Program-made: the position numbers and the translations under genes
NCBI RefSeq assembly: GCF_027625995.1
Contig: NZ_CP115396.1
Span: 2,914,001-2,978,000 of the forward strand
Source of the DNA: Hymenobacter yonginensis
GTDB lineage: Bacteria > Bacteroidota > Bacteroidia > Cytophagales > Hymenobacteraceae
Direction: 5' to 3'
Length of the DNA: 64,000 nucleotides
The notes under the pieces: model-generated
Database searches by the model: none
Told to the model about the DNA's origin: nothing
What the model saw: the letters and a program-made list of their open reading frames with translations, nothing else
Part shown: positions 23,974-33,161 of the stretch, one piece after another
Numbering within the stretch: position 1 is the stretch's first letter
Layout of the letters: each line of letters begins with the position of its first letter

Positions 23974-24736
23974 GTTCGAAGACCTGCCCTGGTTTCCGCG
24001 GGTAGTGCGGGCCGGCATGATGGACTACCTGCGCTTCATGATATCCACGCTGGGCACCTACCAGCCCATCGTGCCGCTGCTGCGCGAGGCCCTGCAAGCC
24101 ACCCACCAGACCCAGCTGCTGGAGCTGTGCGCCGGGGCCGGCGGCGGCACCGAAGGCGTGCTGCGCAGCCTGCAGGCCACCGGCCTGCCCGCCGCCCAGG
24201 TCACGCTCACCGACCTGTATCCGCAGCCGGCGGCCTGGCAGCTGCTGGCGGCCCGCACCCCGGGCCTCTCCTACGCCCCCGCCGCCGTCGATGCCACCGC
24301 CGTGCCGCCTGGGATGCCGGGGTTTCGCACCGTATTTTCGGCCTTCCACCACTTCCCGCCACCACTGGCCGAGGCACTGCTGGCCGATGCTGTCCGGCAG
24401 GGCGCCGGCATTGGCGTTTTTGAAGGTGCCGGCAAGCACTGGCTGGAAATTCTGCTGGCCTGGACGGTGCTGCCCGTGGCGCAGTTGCTGATTACGCCCT
24501 TCATCCGGCCGTTCCGGCTGAGCCGGCTGCTGCTCACCTACGTGCTGCCGCTCATCCCGCTGTTCACGCTCTGGGACGGCACCGTGTCCATCCTGCGCAT
24601 GTACCCGCCCGCCCAGCTGCTGGCCCTGGCCCACCGCGCCGATCCACAGGGCAGGTTCCGGTGGACGGCCGGCAAAGTGCGCCACTGGTGGGGCCCGCAG
24701 GTCACGTATCTGATTGGTGTACCGCGGGTCAATTAG
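23948..24736 (+). CDS. Class I SAM-dependent methyltransferase
   Basis: The 262-residue protein starts at GTG 23948 (MKLRLQLFEFEDLPWFP) and has motif I LLELCAGAGGGTEGVLR near residue 58, acidic VTLTDLYPQP near 85 and FSAFHHFPPPLAEALL near 125. A hydrophobic stretch (AWTVLPVAQLLITPFIRPFR) near 175 suggests membrane contact, which fits a lipid or quinone substrate. The 26-base overlap with the preceding gene suggests coupling. A UbiA prenyltransferase follows across a palindrome; a shared pathway for a prenylated lipid is possible but unproven. Confidence 0.82.
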   Translation: MKLRLQLFEFEDLPWFPRVVRAGMMDYLRFMISTLGTYQPIVPLLREALQATHQTQLLELCAGAGGGTEGVLRSLQATGLPAAQVTLTDLYPQPAAWQLLAARTPGLSYAPAAVDATAVPPGMPGFRTVFSAFHHFPPPLAEALLADAVRQGAGIGVFEGAGKHWLEILLAWTVLPVAQLLITPFIRPFRLSRLLLTYVLPLIPLFTLWDGTVSILRMYPPAQLLALAHRADPQGRFRWTAGKVRHWWGPQVTYLIGVPRVN

Positions 24737-24871
24737 TAATTGATAATTAGTAATGAGTAATTGGAGCTTCTTTGGCGCCCAACGATAGCGCAGCAAGTGT
24801 AAAAGCTCGTTCAACTGCTTATCGGCTGCTTCCCACTCCAATTCCTAATTACTAATTGCTGATTACTAATT
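24731..24871. repeat. AT-rich inverted repeat of TTAGTAATT words
   Basis: Arms 24731-24764 and 24838-24871 pair at 28 of 34 positions; each arm repeats AATTAGTAAT twice. It begins within the last codons of the methyltransferase gene and ends inside the predicted start of the UbiA gene. Confidence 0.82.
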
Positions 24872-25728
24872 ACAAAAAAGCGCTGCCGCTGCTCCGGATT
24901 CCGTTTTCGGTGTACCTGATGCCGGTGTTCTGGTTTGGGCTGAGCGCGTTGCGGGAGCCGTTCAGCGCGTGGCGAGCGGCGGGCGTGTTTGTGGTGCTGC
25001 ACCTGCTGGCCTACCCCGCCTCCAACGGCTACAACTCCTACTACGACCGGGACGAAGGCAGCATCGGCGGCCTGAAGAGCCCACCTAAAGTATCAGAAGA
25101 GCTGCTGCATCTGGTGTACGCCTTCGATGCGCTGGCGGTGCTGGGCGGCCTGCTGCTGAGCCCGTGGTTTGGGCTGCTGGTGGTGGTGTATCTGCTGGTT
25201 TCGAAGGCCTACAGCTACGAAGGCATCCGGCTGAAAAAGTACCCGCTGCTGAGCACGGCCGTGGTGGTGGTGTTCCAAGGGGCCTATACCTTTCTGATGA
25301 CGCAGGTGGGCGCCGATGCTGGCTACGCGCAGCTCACCGAGCCTACCAACATGCTGCTAGCGCTGGTGAGCAGCCTGTTTCTGTGTGGCTCCTACCCGCT
25401 CACGCAGGTATACCAGCACCAAGAAGACGCCCGCCGCGGCGACCGGACGCTCAGCTTGCGGCTGGGCATCCGGGGCACGTTTGTGTTTGCGGCCGGCGGG
25501 CTGCTGGCCGGGGCGGCCGTGCTGGCCTATGCCCTCTGGGTGCGCCAGGAAACGCGCCACCTGCTGGTGTTTCTGGCGGCCACCGGGCCGGTGGTGGTGC
25601 TGTTTGGCAACTGGGCCCGGGCCGTGTGGCGCAATCCCGCCGCCGCCGACTTCGAGCATACCATGCGCATGAATCAGGTTTCGTCGCTGTGCATGAGCGC
25701 CGCGTTTATTCTGATGCTGCTCTGGTAG
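24856..25728 (+). CDS. UbiA-family prenyltransferase
   Basis: This integral membrane enzyme transfers a polyprenyl chain to an aromatic acceptor. The first Asp-rich motif is NGYNSYYDRDEG (near residue 57) and the second YQHQEDARRGDRT (near 190). Eight or nine hydrophobic segments are seen in 290 residues. The start is uncertain: TTG 24856 lies within the arm of the AT-rich palindrome, and the next ATG is at 24919, too late because RIPFSVYLMP belongs to the family. It follows a methyltransferase, consistent with quinone-like or other isoprenoid product. It may or may not be MenA. Confidence 0.85.
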   Translation: MLITNYKKALPLLRIPFSVYLMPVFWFGLSALREPFSAWRAAGVFVVLHLLAYPASNGYNSYYDRDEGSIGGLKSPPKVSEELLHLVYAFDALAVLGGLLLSPWFGLLVVVYLLVSKAYSYEGIRLKKYPLLSTAVVVVFQGAYTFLMTQVGADAGYAQLTEPTNMLLALVSSLFLCGSYPLTQVYQHQEDARRGDRTLSLRLGIRGTFVFAAGGLLAGAAVLAYALWVRQETRHLLVFLAATGPVVVLFGNWARAVWRNPAAADFEHTMRMNQVSSLCMSAAFILMLLW

Positions 25729-25793
25729 CGGTTTTCTAAACGGACAACTCCCGAACCGCGTATGCAACCCTGATTCACCTCAGACTTTCTGCT

Positions 25794-26417
25794 ATGCGAA
25801 TTGCGCTGTTTTTGCCCGCTCTTGGTTTGCTGGCCGCCTGCTCCACGCCCGACGCCAGCCAGTCGTCCGCAATCACTACCTCCACGGCAGATTCTTCTGC
25901 GCGCCTCGAACCCATGGACACGGCCCGGGCCAGCACCGCCGATCCGCAGGCGGACACCCTCAAAACGGTGCGCCGCCGCCACGTCTTTTCCGCCCCAGCC
26001 TCCCCCGACGAGTTCAAGCTGACGCTGCGCGGCAAAGACGTGCTGACTGGCCAGATCACCTTCACCATCACCGACGTCAGCGGCCAGGTTATCTTCCGCG
26101 AAATGCTCACGCCCGCCGATCTGGAAGCCAGCATGGTGTATGAAATGAAGACGCCCACCGCCAAGCCCGCCGAGCGCGAAGCCTACATCCGCCGCCGCAT
26201 GGACGAGTTTTTCGCCGATAAAAAATTCCGCCAGCCGGCCCTCACCGCCAAAGACGCCTACCAGGAAGGCGGCGCCGACCGCCCCACCTGGACCGAGCTG
26301 CAGAAGCGCCCCGATGCCGTGGGCTTCGTGTACCTGGTAGGCAAGGAAGACCGCCGCCGCATTGCCTATGCGCCCGGCACCAAGCAGGTAGTGCAGCTGC
26401 CCGGCCTCGGCAGCTAA
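25794..26417 (+). CDS. Lipoprotein, 207 aa, unknown
   Basis: Signal peptide MRIALFLPALGLLAAC with lipobox Cys16, then a Ser/Thr/Ala-rich linker to about residue 55, then a mixed alpha/beta domain with FKLTLRGKDVLTGQITFTIT and REMLTPADLEASM. The end (VGFVYLVGKEDRRRIAYAPG) suggests a compact folded domain. No family recognised. Single gene between UbiA and a palindromic element. Confidence 0.75.
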   Translation: MRIALFLPALGLLAACSTPDASQSSAITTSTADSSARLEPMDTARASTADPQADTLKTVRRRHVFSAPASPDEFKLTLRGKDVLTGQITFTITDVSGQVIFREMLTPADLEASMVYEMKTPTAKPAEREAYIRRRMDEFFADKKFRQPALTAKDAYQEGGADRPTWTELQKRPDAVGFVYLVGKEDRRRIAYAPGTKQVVQLPGLGS

Positions 26418-26441
26418 GCTGTCATTCCGATTGTCATCAAC

Positions 26442-26533
26442 GCAGTAGCGCGAACTTTGCAGTTCGCGTCCCCGCGCCGTTCGAAACAGTTGAAACGGCG
26501 CGGGGACGCGAACTGCAAAGTTCGCGCTACTGC
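26442..26533. repeat. Perfect 40-bp-arm palindrome, GTAGCGCGAACT family
   Basis: Arms 26442-26481 and 26494-26533 are perfect reverse complements of 40 bases with a 12-base loop. Each arm also has its own inner palindrome (CGCGAACT TTGC AGTTCGCG). It lies between two convergent genes, 24 bases after a stop. Related elements: 1933-1960 and 60494-60582. Confidence 0.97.
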
Positions 26534-26557
26534 TTGTTTATAGCTCAAAAAAACAGG

Positions 26558-27217
26558 CTACCCGGCCTGCTCTAGCGCCTGGGTCAGGCCGTCGGCAAAC
26601 GTCTCGTATGGCTGGTAGCCGCGGGCCAGCACATAGCCCTGGTTGCCAACCCGCAGAATAGTAGTTGGGAAGCCCTGCACCCCGATTTTGGCCACGGCCG
26701 CAAACTCCTGTTGGGTGGCCTGCGCCGTTTCCGGCAGGGCCAAGCGGCGCAGGAACTCTGCCCCATCGAGGCCGTAGGCGGTGGCCAGGGGCAGGTAAGT
26801 TTTGGGCTCGTTGAGGTCGGCGCCGTCGCGGAAGTAAGCCACCTGCACGTCGTGGGCGAAGCGGGCGGTGTCGGGCTGGTTGAAGTGGCGGAAGGCGCTG
26901 ATGGCCCAGCTCGGTGGCGCCGAGTCCTGTACGCGGCTACCCTCGGCGCCCACGGCCCGAAACGCCTCGCCAAACTGCACGCCCGTCACGCGCTCCACCT
27001 GCGCCAGTGCCCCGCTGATGTAGTCCCAGTCGTCGCGGATGGGGCCTACCTGCTCGCCCGTCACCATGCCGCCGCACAGCACCGACACCTCCACGCGGCT
27101 CGCAAACTCCTCCCGCACCCGCTGAATCACGGGGCTCATGCCGTAGCACCAGCCGCACAATGGGTCGAAAAGGTACAGCAGTTCGGGAAGGTCGGGGGTT
27201 GATTGGATGGGGGGCAT
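26558..27217 (-). CDS. DsbA-family thioredoxin-fold protein
   Basis: From ATG 27217 (MPPIQSTPDL) the 219-residue protein has the redox motif CGWC at residues 21-24 in a DPLCGWCYGM context and the cis-proline loop GVQGFPTTILRVGNQG near the end. The central helical insert (about 45-155) fits DsbA/FrnE-like cytoplasmic oxidoreductases. No signal peptide is seen, so it may act in the cytoplasm. Its upstream region holds a perfect palindrome. Substrate unknown. Confidence 0.85.
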   Translation of the reverse strand: MPPIQSTPDLPELLYLFDPLCGWCYGMSPVIQRVREEFASRVEVSVLCGGMVTGEQVGPIRDDWDYISGALAQVERVTGVQFGEAFRAVGAEGSRVQDSAPPSWAISAFRHFNQPDTARFAHDVQVAYFRDGADLNEPKTYLPLATAYGLDGAEFLRRLALPETAQATQQEFAAVAKIGVQGFPTTILRVGNQGYVLARGYQPYETFADGLTQALEQAG

Positions 27218-27263
27218 GCGGATGAATTGATTGGGGTAAAGAGAGTTGGAAACACGCAAAACC

Positions 27264-27355
27264 AGAACGTCATTCCGAGCGGAGCGAGGAATCTCGCCAG
27301 TGTAGTACTTCTACCACACTGGCGAGATTCCTCGCTCCGCTCGGAATGACGTTCT
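27264..27355. repeat. Perfect 40-bp-arm palindrome, CATTCCGAGC family
   Basis: Arms 27264-27303 and 27316-27355 are perfect reverse complements of 40 bases with a 12-base loop, the same architecture as 26442-26533 but different sequence. It lies between the DsbA-like start and the rho stop; other members at 2926-3007 and 60615-60654. Confidence 0.97.
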
Positions 27356-27372
27356 ACATTTTTAAGCGCCTT

Positions 27373-29619
27373 CTAGCCGTTCATGGCCAGCAGGAATTCG
27401 CTGTTGTCCTTGGTGCCTTTCATGCGGTCCTTCAGGAATTCCATGGCCTCGGCGGGCGTCATGTCGGCCATGAACTTGCGCAGCACCCAGATGCGGCTCA
27501 ACTCCTCGCGGCTCATGAGCAGGTCTTCGCGGCGGGTGCCGGAAGCCGGCACGTCGATGGCGGGGAAGATGCGCTTGTTGGCCAGTTTGCGGTCCAGCTG
27601 CAGCTCCATGTTGCCGGTGCCTTTGAATTCCTCGAAGATTACTTCATCCATCTTCGAGCCGGTTTCAATCAGGGCCGTGGCAATGATGGTGAGCGAGCCG
27701 CCGTTTTCCACGTTGCGGGCCGCGCCGAAGAAGCGCTTAGGCTTGTGCAGGGCGTTGGCGTCCACACCACCCGACAGAATCTTGCCGGAAGCGGGCTGCA
27801 CCGTGTTGTAGGCCCGGGCCAGACGCGTAATCGAGTCGAGCAGAATCACCACGTCGTGGCCGCACTCCACGAGGCGCTTGGCCTTGTCGAGGGCAATGCT
27901 GGCGATTTTCACGTGGCGGTCGGCCGTTTCGTCGAAGGTGGAGCTGAGCACCTCGGCTTTCACCGAGCGGGCCATGTCCGTCACTTCTTCCGGGCGCTCG
28001 TCAATCAGCAAGATCATCAGGTACACCTCGGGGTGGTTTTCGCTGATGGCGTTGGCAATTTCCTGCAGCAGCACCGTTTTACCGGTTTTAGGCTGGGCCA
28101 CAATCAAACCGCGCTGGCCTTTGCCGATGGGAGCAAACAGGTCCAGAATACGGGTGCTGTACTGCGTGGACTTAGTGGAGAGCTTGAGGCGTTCCTCGGC
28201 AAATAGCGGCGTGAGGCTGCTGAACGGCACCCGGTCGCGGGCGTCTTCCACGGCCCGGCCGTTGATGGTATCCACCCCAACCAGCGCGTAGTACTTCTCG
28301 CCTTCGCGCGGAGGCCGGATGGTGCATTTCACCGTGTCGCCGGCTTTCAGGCTGAACAGCTTCACCTGCTGCGGGGCCACATAAATGTCGTCGGGCGACG
28401 ACAGGTAGTTGTAGAACGGGCTGCGCAGGAAGCCGTAGCCGCCGTCGGGCATCATTTCCAGCGTGCCTTCGCCAGGCACCACAATGTCAAAGTCGTTGCG
28501 CTGGCGCTGCTGCTGCTGGGCGCCGGCTGCGCCTTCTTGGCGGCCACCGTCCTGACGGCCCTCCTGGCGGCCTTCCTGGCGCTGCTGGCGCTGCAGCTCG
28601 CGGGCGGCGTAGCGCTCCTCACGGCGCTGCTCCCGGTCGGGGCGGCCGGCGCCGTCGGTGCGGGCGGCATCGCCGCGCTCCGAGCGCTGCACGTCACGGT
28701 CGAGGCGGTCGGCGCGGCTGGAGTCGCGCAGGGCGCGGCCCGGGTCACGCTGGTCGCGGTCGGGGCGGCCGGCTACGTCGTTGCGAAACTCGCGCGGGGC
28801 GTCGGCAATGCGGGCTACGTCGCTGCTGCCGTTGCGCAACTCGCGGCCGTCGCGCACCTGCTCCCGCTCGCGGGGCTGGTCGCGCTGGGGGCGCGCTACG
28901 CCATCGGCCCGCTCGGGACGGAAGATGCGCGGCGCCGGGGTCGGTGCTACATCTGAGGTACCCTCGGCAACAGCAGCCGGCGCATCAGCTACTGCTGGCG
29001 CGGCAGCTACGGCCGGAACGGCAGCCACTTCACTGAAGGCCACGCCGGGGGCGGCCAGCGCCACTGCGGCTACCGGTGCTACATCCGACTGACCGGCGGC
29101 CACTGCCTGACCGTTGCGGCCGGCAGACTCGCGGGAGCGGCGCTCGGGCCGCTGGTACACTTTCACGGGACGCTCGGCGCCTACCTCCGGAGCTGGCGCA
29201 GCAGCTACCTCATCGGCAGGCGCGGCGGCAGGCGCGGGAGCTTCCGCAACCGGAGTAACGGCTGGTTCCGGGGCCACAGCGGCGGCAGCGGGGCGGGCAG
29301 TTGCCGCGGCGGGTGCTTTGGCGGCGCGGCTGCGTGCGGCGGTCGGCCGGGCAGCGGGGGCGGCCGCGGCCGGCGCGTCAGCCGGGGCTTCGGCTACAGC
29401 GGCGGGGGCCGGGGCGGCTTCCGGTGCGGCAGCGCGGGATTTGGCGGCGGGTTTCACTTTTACGGGCAGCTTGTCGGCGGGCAGGATGGCCTGCTGATCG
29501 AGAATCTTATAAATCAGATCCTGCTTGCTGAGCTTCTTAAAGTTGCCGACGTTGAGCTCTTCCGCAATTTCCTTCAACTCGGAAAGAAGACGGTCTTTCA
29601 ACTCTTCAATAGTATACAT
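27373..29619 (-). CDS. rho: Transcription termination factor Rho with long low-complexity insert
   Basis: The 748-residue hexameric RNA helicase ends transcripts. A Rho_N domain ([20 protein letters not shown] and [16 protein letters not shown]) covers residues 1-50. Residues about 55-370 are an Ala/Pro- then Arg/Asp/Gln-rich low-complexity insert found in Bacteroidota Rho, which in related proteins promotes RNA binding or phase separation. The RNA-binding cold-shock domain ([13 protein letters not shown]) begins near 375 and the ATPase part has [12 protein letters not shown] near 510, [14 protein letters not shown], and [12 protein letters not shown]. The E. coli protein has 419 residues, so the insert nearly doubles it. 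The insert raises local GC. Confidence 0.97.
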   Translation of the reverse strand: MYTIEELKDRLLSELKEIAEELNVGNFKKLSKQDLIYKILDQQAILPADKLPVKVKPAAKSRAAAPEAAPAPAAVAEAPADAPAAAAPAARPTAARSRAAKAPAAATARPAAAAVAPEPAVTPVAEAPAPAAAPADEVAAAPAPEVGAERPVKVYQRPERRSRESAGRNGQAVAAGQSDVAPVAAVALAAPGVAFSEVAAVPAVAAAPAVADAPAAVAEGTSDVAPTPAPRIFRPERADGVARPQRDQPREREQVRDGRELRNGSSDVARIADAPREFRNDVAGRPDRDQRDPGRALRDSSRADRLDRDVQRSERGDAARTDGAGRPDREQRREERYAARELQRQQRQEGRQEGRQDGGRQEGAAGAQQQQRQRNDFDIVVPGEGTLEMMPDGGYGFLRSPFYNYLSSPDDIYVAPQQVKLFSLKAGDTVKCTIRPPREGEKYYALVGVDTINGRAVEDARDRVPFSSLTPLFAEERLKLSTKSTQYSTRILDLFAPIGKGQRGLIVAQPKTGKTVLLQEIANAISENHPEVYLMILLIDERPEEVTDMARSVKAEVLSSTFDETADRHVKIASIALDKAKRLVECGHDVVILLDSITRLARAYNTVQPASGKILSGGVDANALHKPKRFFGAARNVENGGSLTIIATALIETGSKMDEVIFEEFKGTGNMELQLDRKLANKRIFPAIDVPASGTRREDLLMSREELSRIWVLRKFMADMTPAEAMEFLKDRMKGTKDNSEFLLAMNG

Positions 29620-30114
29620 AGAGGCAATGAGGGGAGAAAATTCTGGCGGGGCCCATCCAACAGCGGAACATTACCTCAGACTCAGGCAATGTCCGGGAGC
29701 CGCAGGCGCGGCGTTCAGCACGGGGGGGTGTTCGAAAAGGAACAGAGGGGGATGGTAGTAGGCGGTGGCGCTGGAAATATCCACGGACCGGACGTCAGTA
29801 AAAGCAACGACGGGCCCGGCATCAGCAGCCGGCTTGTTAACGCAATGTTAGCGCAAACCCGCCGAACTGCCAAACCCCCGGCTACATTTTGCGGGATTCC
29901 TGCGTGCTGCTGCTTTCGGCAGCGCTTTTGGCTGCAGCCTACGCGGTTAGCTCAACGAATAGCGGGGGTGGCGCTGCCTCTGGAACGGGACTTTGCCCGG
30001 TTAGGTTCAGGTTGATGCCGCCGCCCGCGCCAGCCTTATAATATAGGCCGGCCGTAGAATCTGCGGAATCATTCGGCTACTTTTGCAGCATCCTCTTCCG
30101 CGTTTTCTGCCCTT
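29620..30114. other. Gap between rho and serS, no gene seen
   Basis: 495 bases between divergent genes. Apart from the -7-like TACTTTTG (30078-30085) about 30 bases before serS, I see only weak local hairpins (GCTGCTGCTTTCGGCAGC). ORFs here have no support. The rho promoter is presumably in the first 150 bases, though no clear match was found. Confidence 0.5.
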
Positions 30115-31389
30115 ATGCTACAAGTTTCCGTCCTGAGAGAGCACACCGAGGCCGTACTGGCCGGGCTAACTAAAAAGCACTACAAAACGGCTGAGGCCGA
30201 CGTGCAAGCAATTCTGACGCTGGACCAGCGCCGCAAGGAGCTCCAGACCACCCGCGACTCGGCCCAGGCCGAGGCCAACGAGCTGGCCCGCCAGATCGGG
30301 GGGCTGATGAAAGCCGGCGACAAGGCCGGAGCTGACACCCTGAAGGCCCGCACGGCTGAGCTGAAACAACATACTAAAGCCGCCGACGACGAGCTGACGC
30401 AGGTGGAAGACGCCCTCCAGCAGACGCTCTACAAGCTGCCCAACCTGCCCCACAGCAGCGTGCCCGAAGGCCGCGCCGCCCAGGACAACGAGGTGGTGCG
30501 CGAAGGTGGCCACAAGCCTGAACTGCCCGCCGATGCCCTCCCCCACTGGGATTTGATCAAGAAGTACGACATCATCGACTTCGAGCTGGGCAACAAGATT
30601 TCCGGTGCCGGCTTCCCGGTCTACAAAAAGCAGGGTGCCCGTCTGCAGCGCGCCCTCATCAACTTTTTCCTGGACGAAGCCCGCGACGCCGGCTACGACG
30701 AGGTGCAGCCCCCGATTCTGGTGAACGAGGCCAGCGGCTACGGCACCGGCCAGCTCCCCGATAAGGAGGGCCAGATGTACCACGACACCAAGGACAACCT
30801 CTACCTGATTCCGACCTCGGAGGTGCCGATTACCAACCTCTACCGCGACGAGATTGTGCCGGTGGAGCAGCTGCCCATCCGCAACACCGGCTACACGCCC
30901 TGCTTCCGCCGCGAAGCCGGCAGCTGGGGCGCCGACGTACGTGGCCTCAACCGCCTGCACCAGTTCGACAAGGTGGAAATCGTGCAGATTACGCAGCCCG
31001 AGAACAGCTACGCCGCCCTCGACGGCATGGTAGCCCACATCGAAGGGCTGCTGCAGAAGCTGGAGTTGCCCTACCGCATCCTGCGCCTCTGCGGCGGCGA
31101 CATGGGCTTCACCTCGGCCCTCACCTTCGACCTGGAGGTGTGGAGCGCCGCGCAGGGCCGCTGGCTGGAAGTGTCGTCGGCTTCGAACTTCGAAACCTAC
31201 CAGGCCAACCGCCTCAAGCTGCGCTACCGCGGCGAGGGCAACAAAACCCAGCTGCTGCACACGCTCAACGGCTCGGCGCTGGCGCTGCCCCGCATCGTGG
31301 CCGCCCTGCTCGAAAACAACCAGACGCCCGACGGCATCCAGTTGCCAAAAGTGCTGCACAGCTACTGCGGCTTCGAGAAAATCGGGTAA
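30115..31389 (+). CDS. serS: Seryl-tRNA synthetase
   Basis: The 424-residue class II synthetase charges tRNA-Ser. The N-terminal antiparallel coiled-coil arm (residues about 25-105, rich in Ala/Glu/Lys) binds the tRNA; the catalytic domain has motif 1 PPILVNEASGYGTGQLP, motif 2 GYTPCFRREAGSWGADVRGL and motif 3 TLNGSALALPRIVAALLENN. Start ATG 30115 and length are normal. A strong terminator follows. No other gene shares the transcript. Confidence 0.98.
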   Translation: MLQVSVLREHTEAVLAGLTKKHYKTAEADVQAILTLDQRRKELQTTRDSAQAEANELARQIGGLMKAGDKAGADTLKARTAELKQHTKAADDELTQVEDALQQTLYKLPNLPHSSVPEGRAAQDNEVVREGGHKPELPADALPHWDLIKKYDIIDFELGNKISGAGFPVYKKQGARLQRALINFFLDEARDAGYDEVQPPILVNEASGYGTGQLPDKEGQMYHDTKDNLYLIPTSEVPITNLYRDEIVPVEQLPIRNTGYTPCFRREAGSWGADVRGLNRLHQFDKVEIVQITQPENSYAALDGMVAHIEGLLQKLELPYRILRLCGGDMGFTSALTFDLEVWSAAQGRWLEVSSASNFETYQANRLKLRYRGEGNKTQLLHTLNGSALALPRIVAALLENNQTPDGIQLPKVLHSYCGFEKIG

Positions 31390-31407
31390 TCAAGCCTTGA
31401 TTAGATG

Positions 31408-31445
31408 AAAACGGCCCGGACAACGCAAGTTGTCCGGGCCGTTTT
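31408..31445 (+). terminator. Rho-independent terminator of serS
   Basis: 17-base perfect arms (AAAACGGCCCGGACAAC) around GCAA, with T residues at the end. Confidence 0.95.
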
Positions 31446-31501
31446 GCGTGGGGCTAGGCCAACAGGTGGCGGTATAGTATTGGGGTTTGCTATACCGTGG
31501 C

Positions 31502-31939
31502 CTAAATCAGCACCGTGACGATGTGCAGGCCGCGCATCAAGGTTTTCTGCACCGGGCACTTTTGCGAGATGGCATGCAGGCGCTGGCGCTGCTCGTCGGA
31601 GAGCGGGCCCAGCAGGCGTAGCTCCTTTTCCACCTGCTCCAGCATTTCGCCGGGCTGCTCGCACTTTTCGCAGTCGGCGGCGTGCACGCGCTGGTGGCGC
31701 AGACGCACCTCAATGCCTTCGAGCGGCCACTTTTTCTGGGTGGCGTAGAGGCGCAACGTGATGGCCGTGCAGGCGCCCAGCGCCGACAGCAGCAAGTCGT
31801 AGGGCGTGGGGCCGCGGTCCTGGCCACCTGCTTCGGCGGGCTCATCCACGAAGTAGGTGTGGCGGCCGGCCTGCACATCGGCCAGTAACGCCTCGGGACC
31901 CACGGTTACCAGCACAGATTTATCGGGCGTATCAGACAT
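31502..31939 (-). CDS. OsmC/Ohr-family peroxiredoxin-like protein
   Basis: From ATG 31939 (MSDTPDKSV) the 145-residue protein shows the OsmC fold with first catalytic Cys in [15 protein letters not shown] near residue 55 and the second in [10 protein letters not shown] near 127. It should reduce organic hydroperoxides. An acidic insert with EKCEQPGEM near 90 has an extra Cys, frequent in YhfA-type members. Five-base-shifted upstream TTG start is less likely. It lies 53 bases after the convergent-side heptosyltransferase. Confidence 0.9.
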   Translation of the reverse strand: MSDTPDKSVLVTVGPEALLADVQAGRHTYFVDEPAEAGGQDRGPTPYDLLLSALGACTAITLRLYATQKKWPLEGIEVRLRHQRVHAADCEKCEQPGEMLEQVEKELRLLGPLSDEQRQRLHAISQKCPVQKTLMRGLHIVTVLI

Positions 31940-31992
31940 GGGCAAAATGGGTTAGCGTAGGCAGAAAGTACGCATTTCGCCCGGCTTTCCCG

Positions 31993-33057
31993 TTAGCGCC
32001 CGTCCTGGGTTGGAGGCAGCTCCAGGTTGAACTGGATGTCGCGCATGCAGCGAAAGTGGCCTTGGGGGCATTTTTCGTAGCCGATCTTCGAGCAGGGCCG
32101 GCAGCTCAGATTGGGCACTTCCAGCACCCGGAACTCGGTGCGGTAGGGGTACATGCCGAACTCGGGCACGGTGTTGCCCCACACACTGAAAATCTCCTTC
32201 CGGAAGGCTGCCGCAATGTGCATCAGGCCGGTGTCGTGGCTGACCACCAGGCTGGCCTGCCGCACCAGCGAGGCCGACTGGTTGAGGCTGAACTTGCCGC
32301 AGGCGTTGTAAATAACGGTGGCTTTGGGATGGTTGGCGGGCTGCTTGGGGAAGTAGTACGGGCTGTCGGGGATGAGCGGCGTGGGCGCGGGCGACTCGGC
32401 GGCGCCCGCGTCGAAGGCCAGCTCGACCACGTGGCCAGTGGTTTCGTCTTCAGGGCCGCCGAGCAACACCACCGGGCGGCGCAGCAGGCCGCACAGCTCA
32501 ATGATACGCTCCACGGGCAGCCGCTTGGTGGCGTGCTGCGCCCCGATGGCAAACGCTACGTAGCCGCGCGCGAACACCGGCGGCAGCGCCTGCGCTACGT
32601 CCACTTCGTCGGCTTCCGGGATGAAGTAGTCCAGCCCTTTGCCGTCGTTCTTCACGCCGAGCGAGGCGGTGGCGGCCAGGTAACGGTCCACGATGTGCAC
32701 GCGGGGCATGGTGTGCAGCTTCAGGTTCACGAGCAGCCACTTGCGCCAGTTCAGCTTGTCGAAGCTGGCCGAGCGCACGCCCAGCCGGGCCTTGAGCAGC
32801 GTGGTGCGCAGGTTGTGGTGCAGGTCTACCACGAAATCAAACTGCTCGGCTTTCAGCTCGGCCACCAGCTCCGAGAGCGAGCCGGTGAGGCAGTGCACCT
32901 TGTCCACGTAGGGGTTGTGGGCTACGATGCCGCGGTAGCCGGGCTTGGTGCAGAAGTGCACCACGGCCCCCGGCACCTGCTGCTTCACGGCCCGGATAAC
33001 GGGCGTGGTCAGCACAATGTCGCCGATGGAAGAAAAGCGCAGAATCAGGATTTTCAT
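31993..33057 (-). CDS. GT9 glycosyltransferase (ADP-heptose:LPS heptosyltransferase type)
   Basis: From ATG 33057 (MKILILRFSSIGDIVLTTPV) the 354-residue protein has the GT9 layout: the N-terminal nucleotide-binding GDIVLTTP, the C-terminal GAQHATKRLP, and VVSHDTGLMHIAAAFRK. The C-terminal Cys cluster CRPC, KCP and HFRC is shared with WaaC/WaaF-type enzymes. It probably adds heptose or a related sugar to LPS core. Another GT9 gene lies at 44541-45569. Donor and position in the core cannot be read from sequence. Confidence 0.88.
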   Translation of the reverse strand: MKILILRFSSIGDIVLTTPVIRAVKQQVPGAVVHFCTKPGYRGIVAHNPYVDKVHCLTGSLSELVAELKAEQFDFVVDLHHNLRTTLLKARLGVRSASFDKLNWRKWLLVNLKLHTMPRVHIVDRYLAATASLGVKNDGKGLDYFIPEADEVDVAQALPPVFARGYVAFAIGAQHATKRLPVERIIELCGLLRRPVVLLGGPEDETTGHVVELAFDAGAAESPAPTPLIPDSPYYFPKQPANHPKATVIYNACGKFSLNQSASLVRQASLVVSHDTGLMHIAAAFRKEIFSVWGNTVPEFGMYPYRTEFRVLEVPNLSCRPCSKIGYEKCPQGHFRCMRDIQFNLELPPTQDGR

Positions 33058-33062
33058 GGGAG

Positions 33063-33161
33063 AGTAATGAGGTGATGAAGTAACTGGTGATGAGGTAAAG
33101 CGCAAAGAGGTTTCAGCCGCTTCATCACTCCCTTATCTCATCCCATCATCACTTTCTCACC
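33063..33161. repeat. Imperfect gap-filling repeat of GGTGATGA words
   Basis: The region upstream of the heptosyltransferase (33063-33100) and 33120-33161 carry related words (GGTGATGAAG, TTCATCACTC, CATCATCAC) in opposite orientation. Pairing is much less complete than in other elements. Similar words occur singly at 45567-45590 and 62838-62880. Confidence 0.45.

Noticed and set aside
29689-30015. 108-codon frame in the rho-serS gap
   Set aside because: No motif, odd composition, no ribosome-binding context; gap is better left non-coding.
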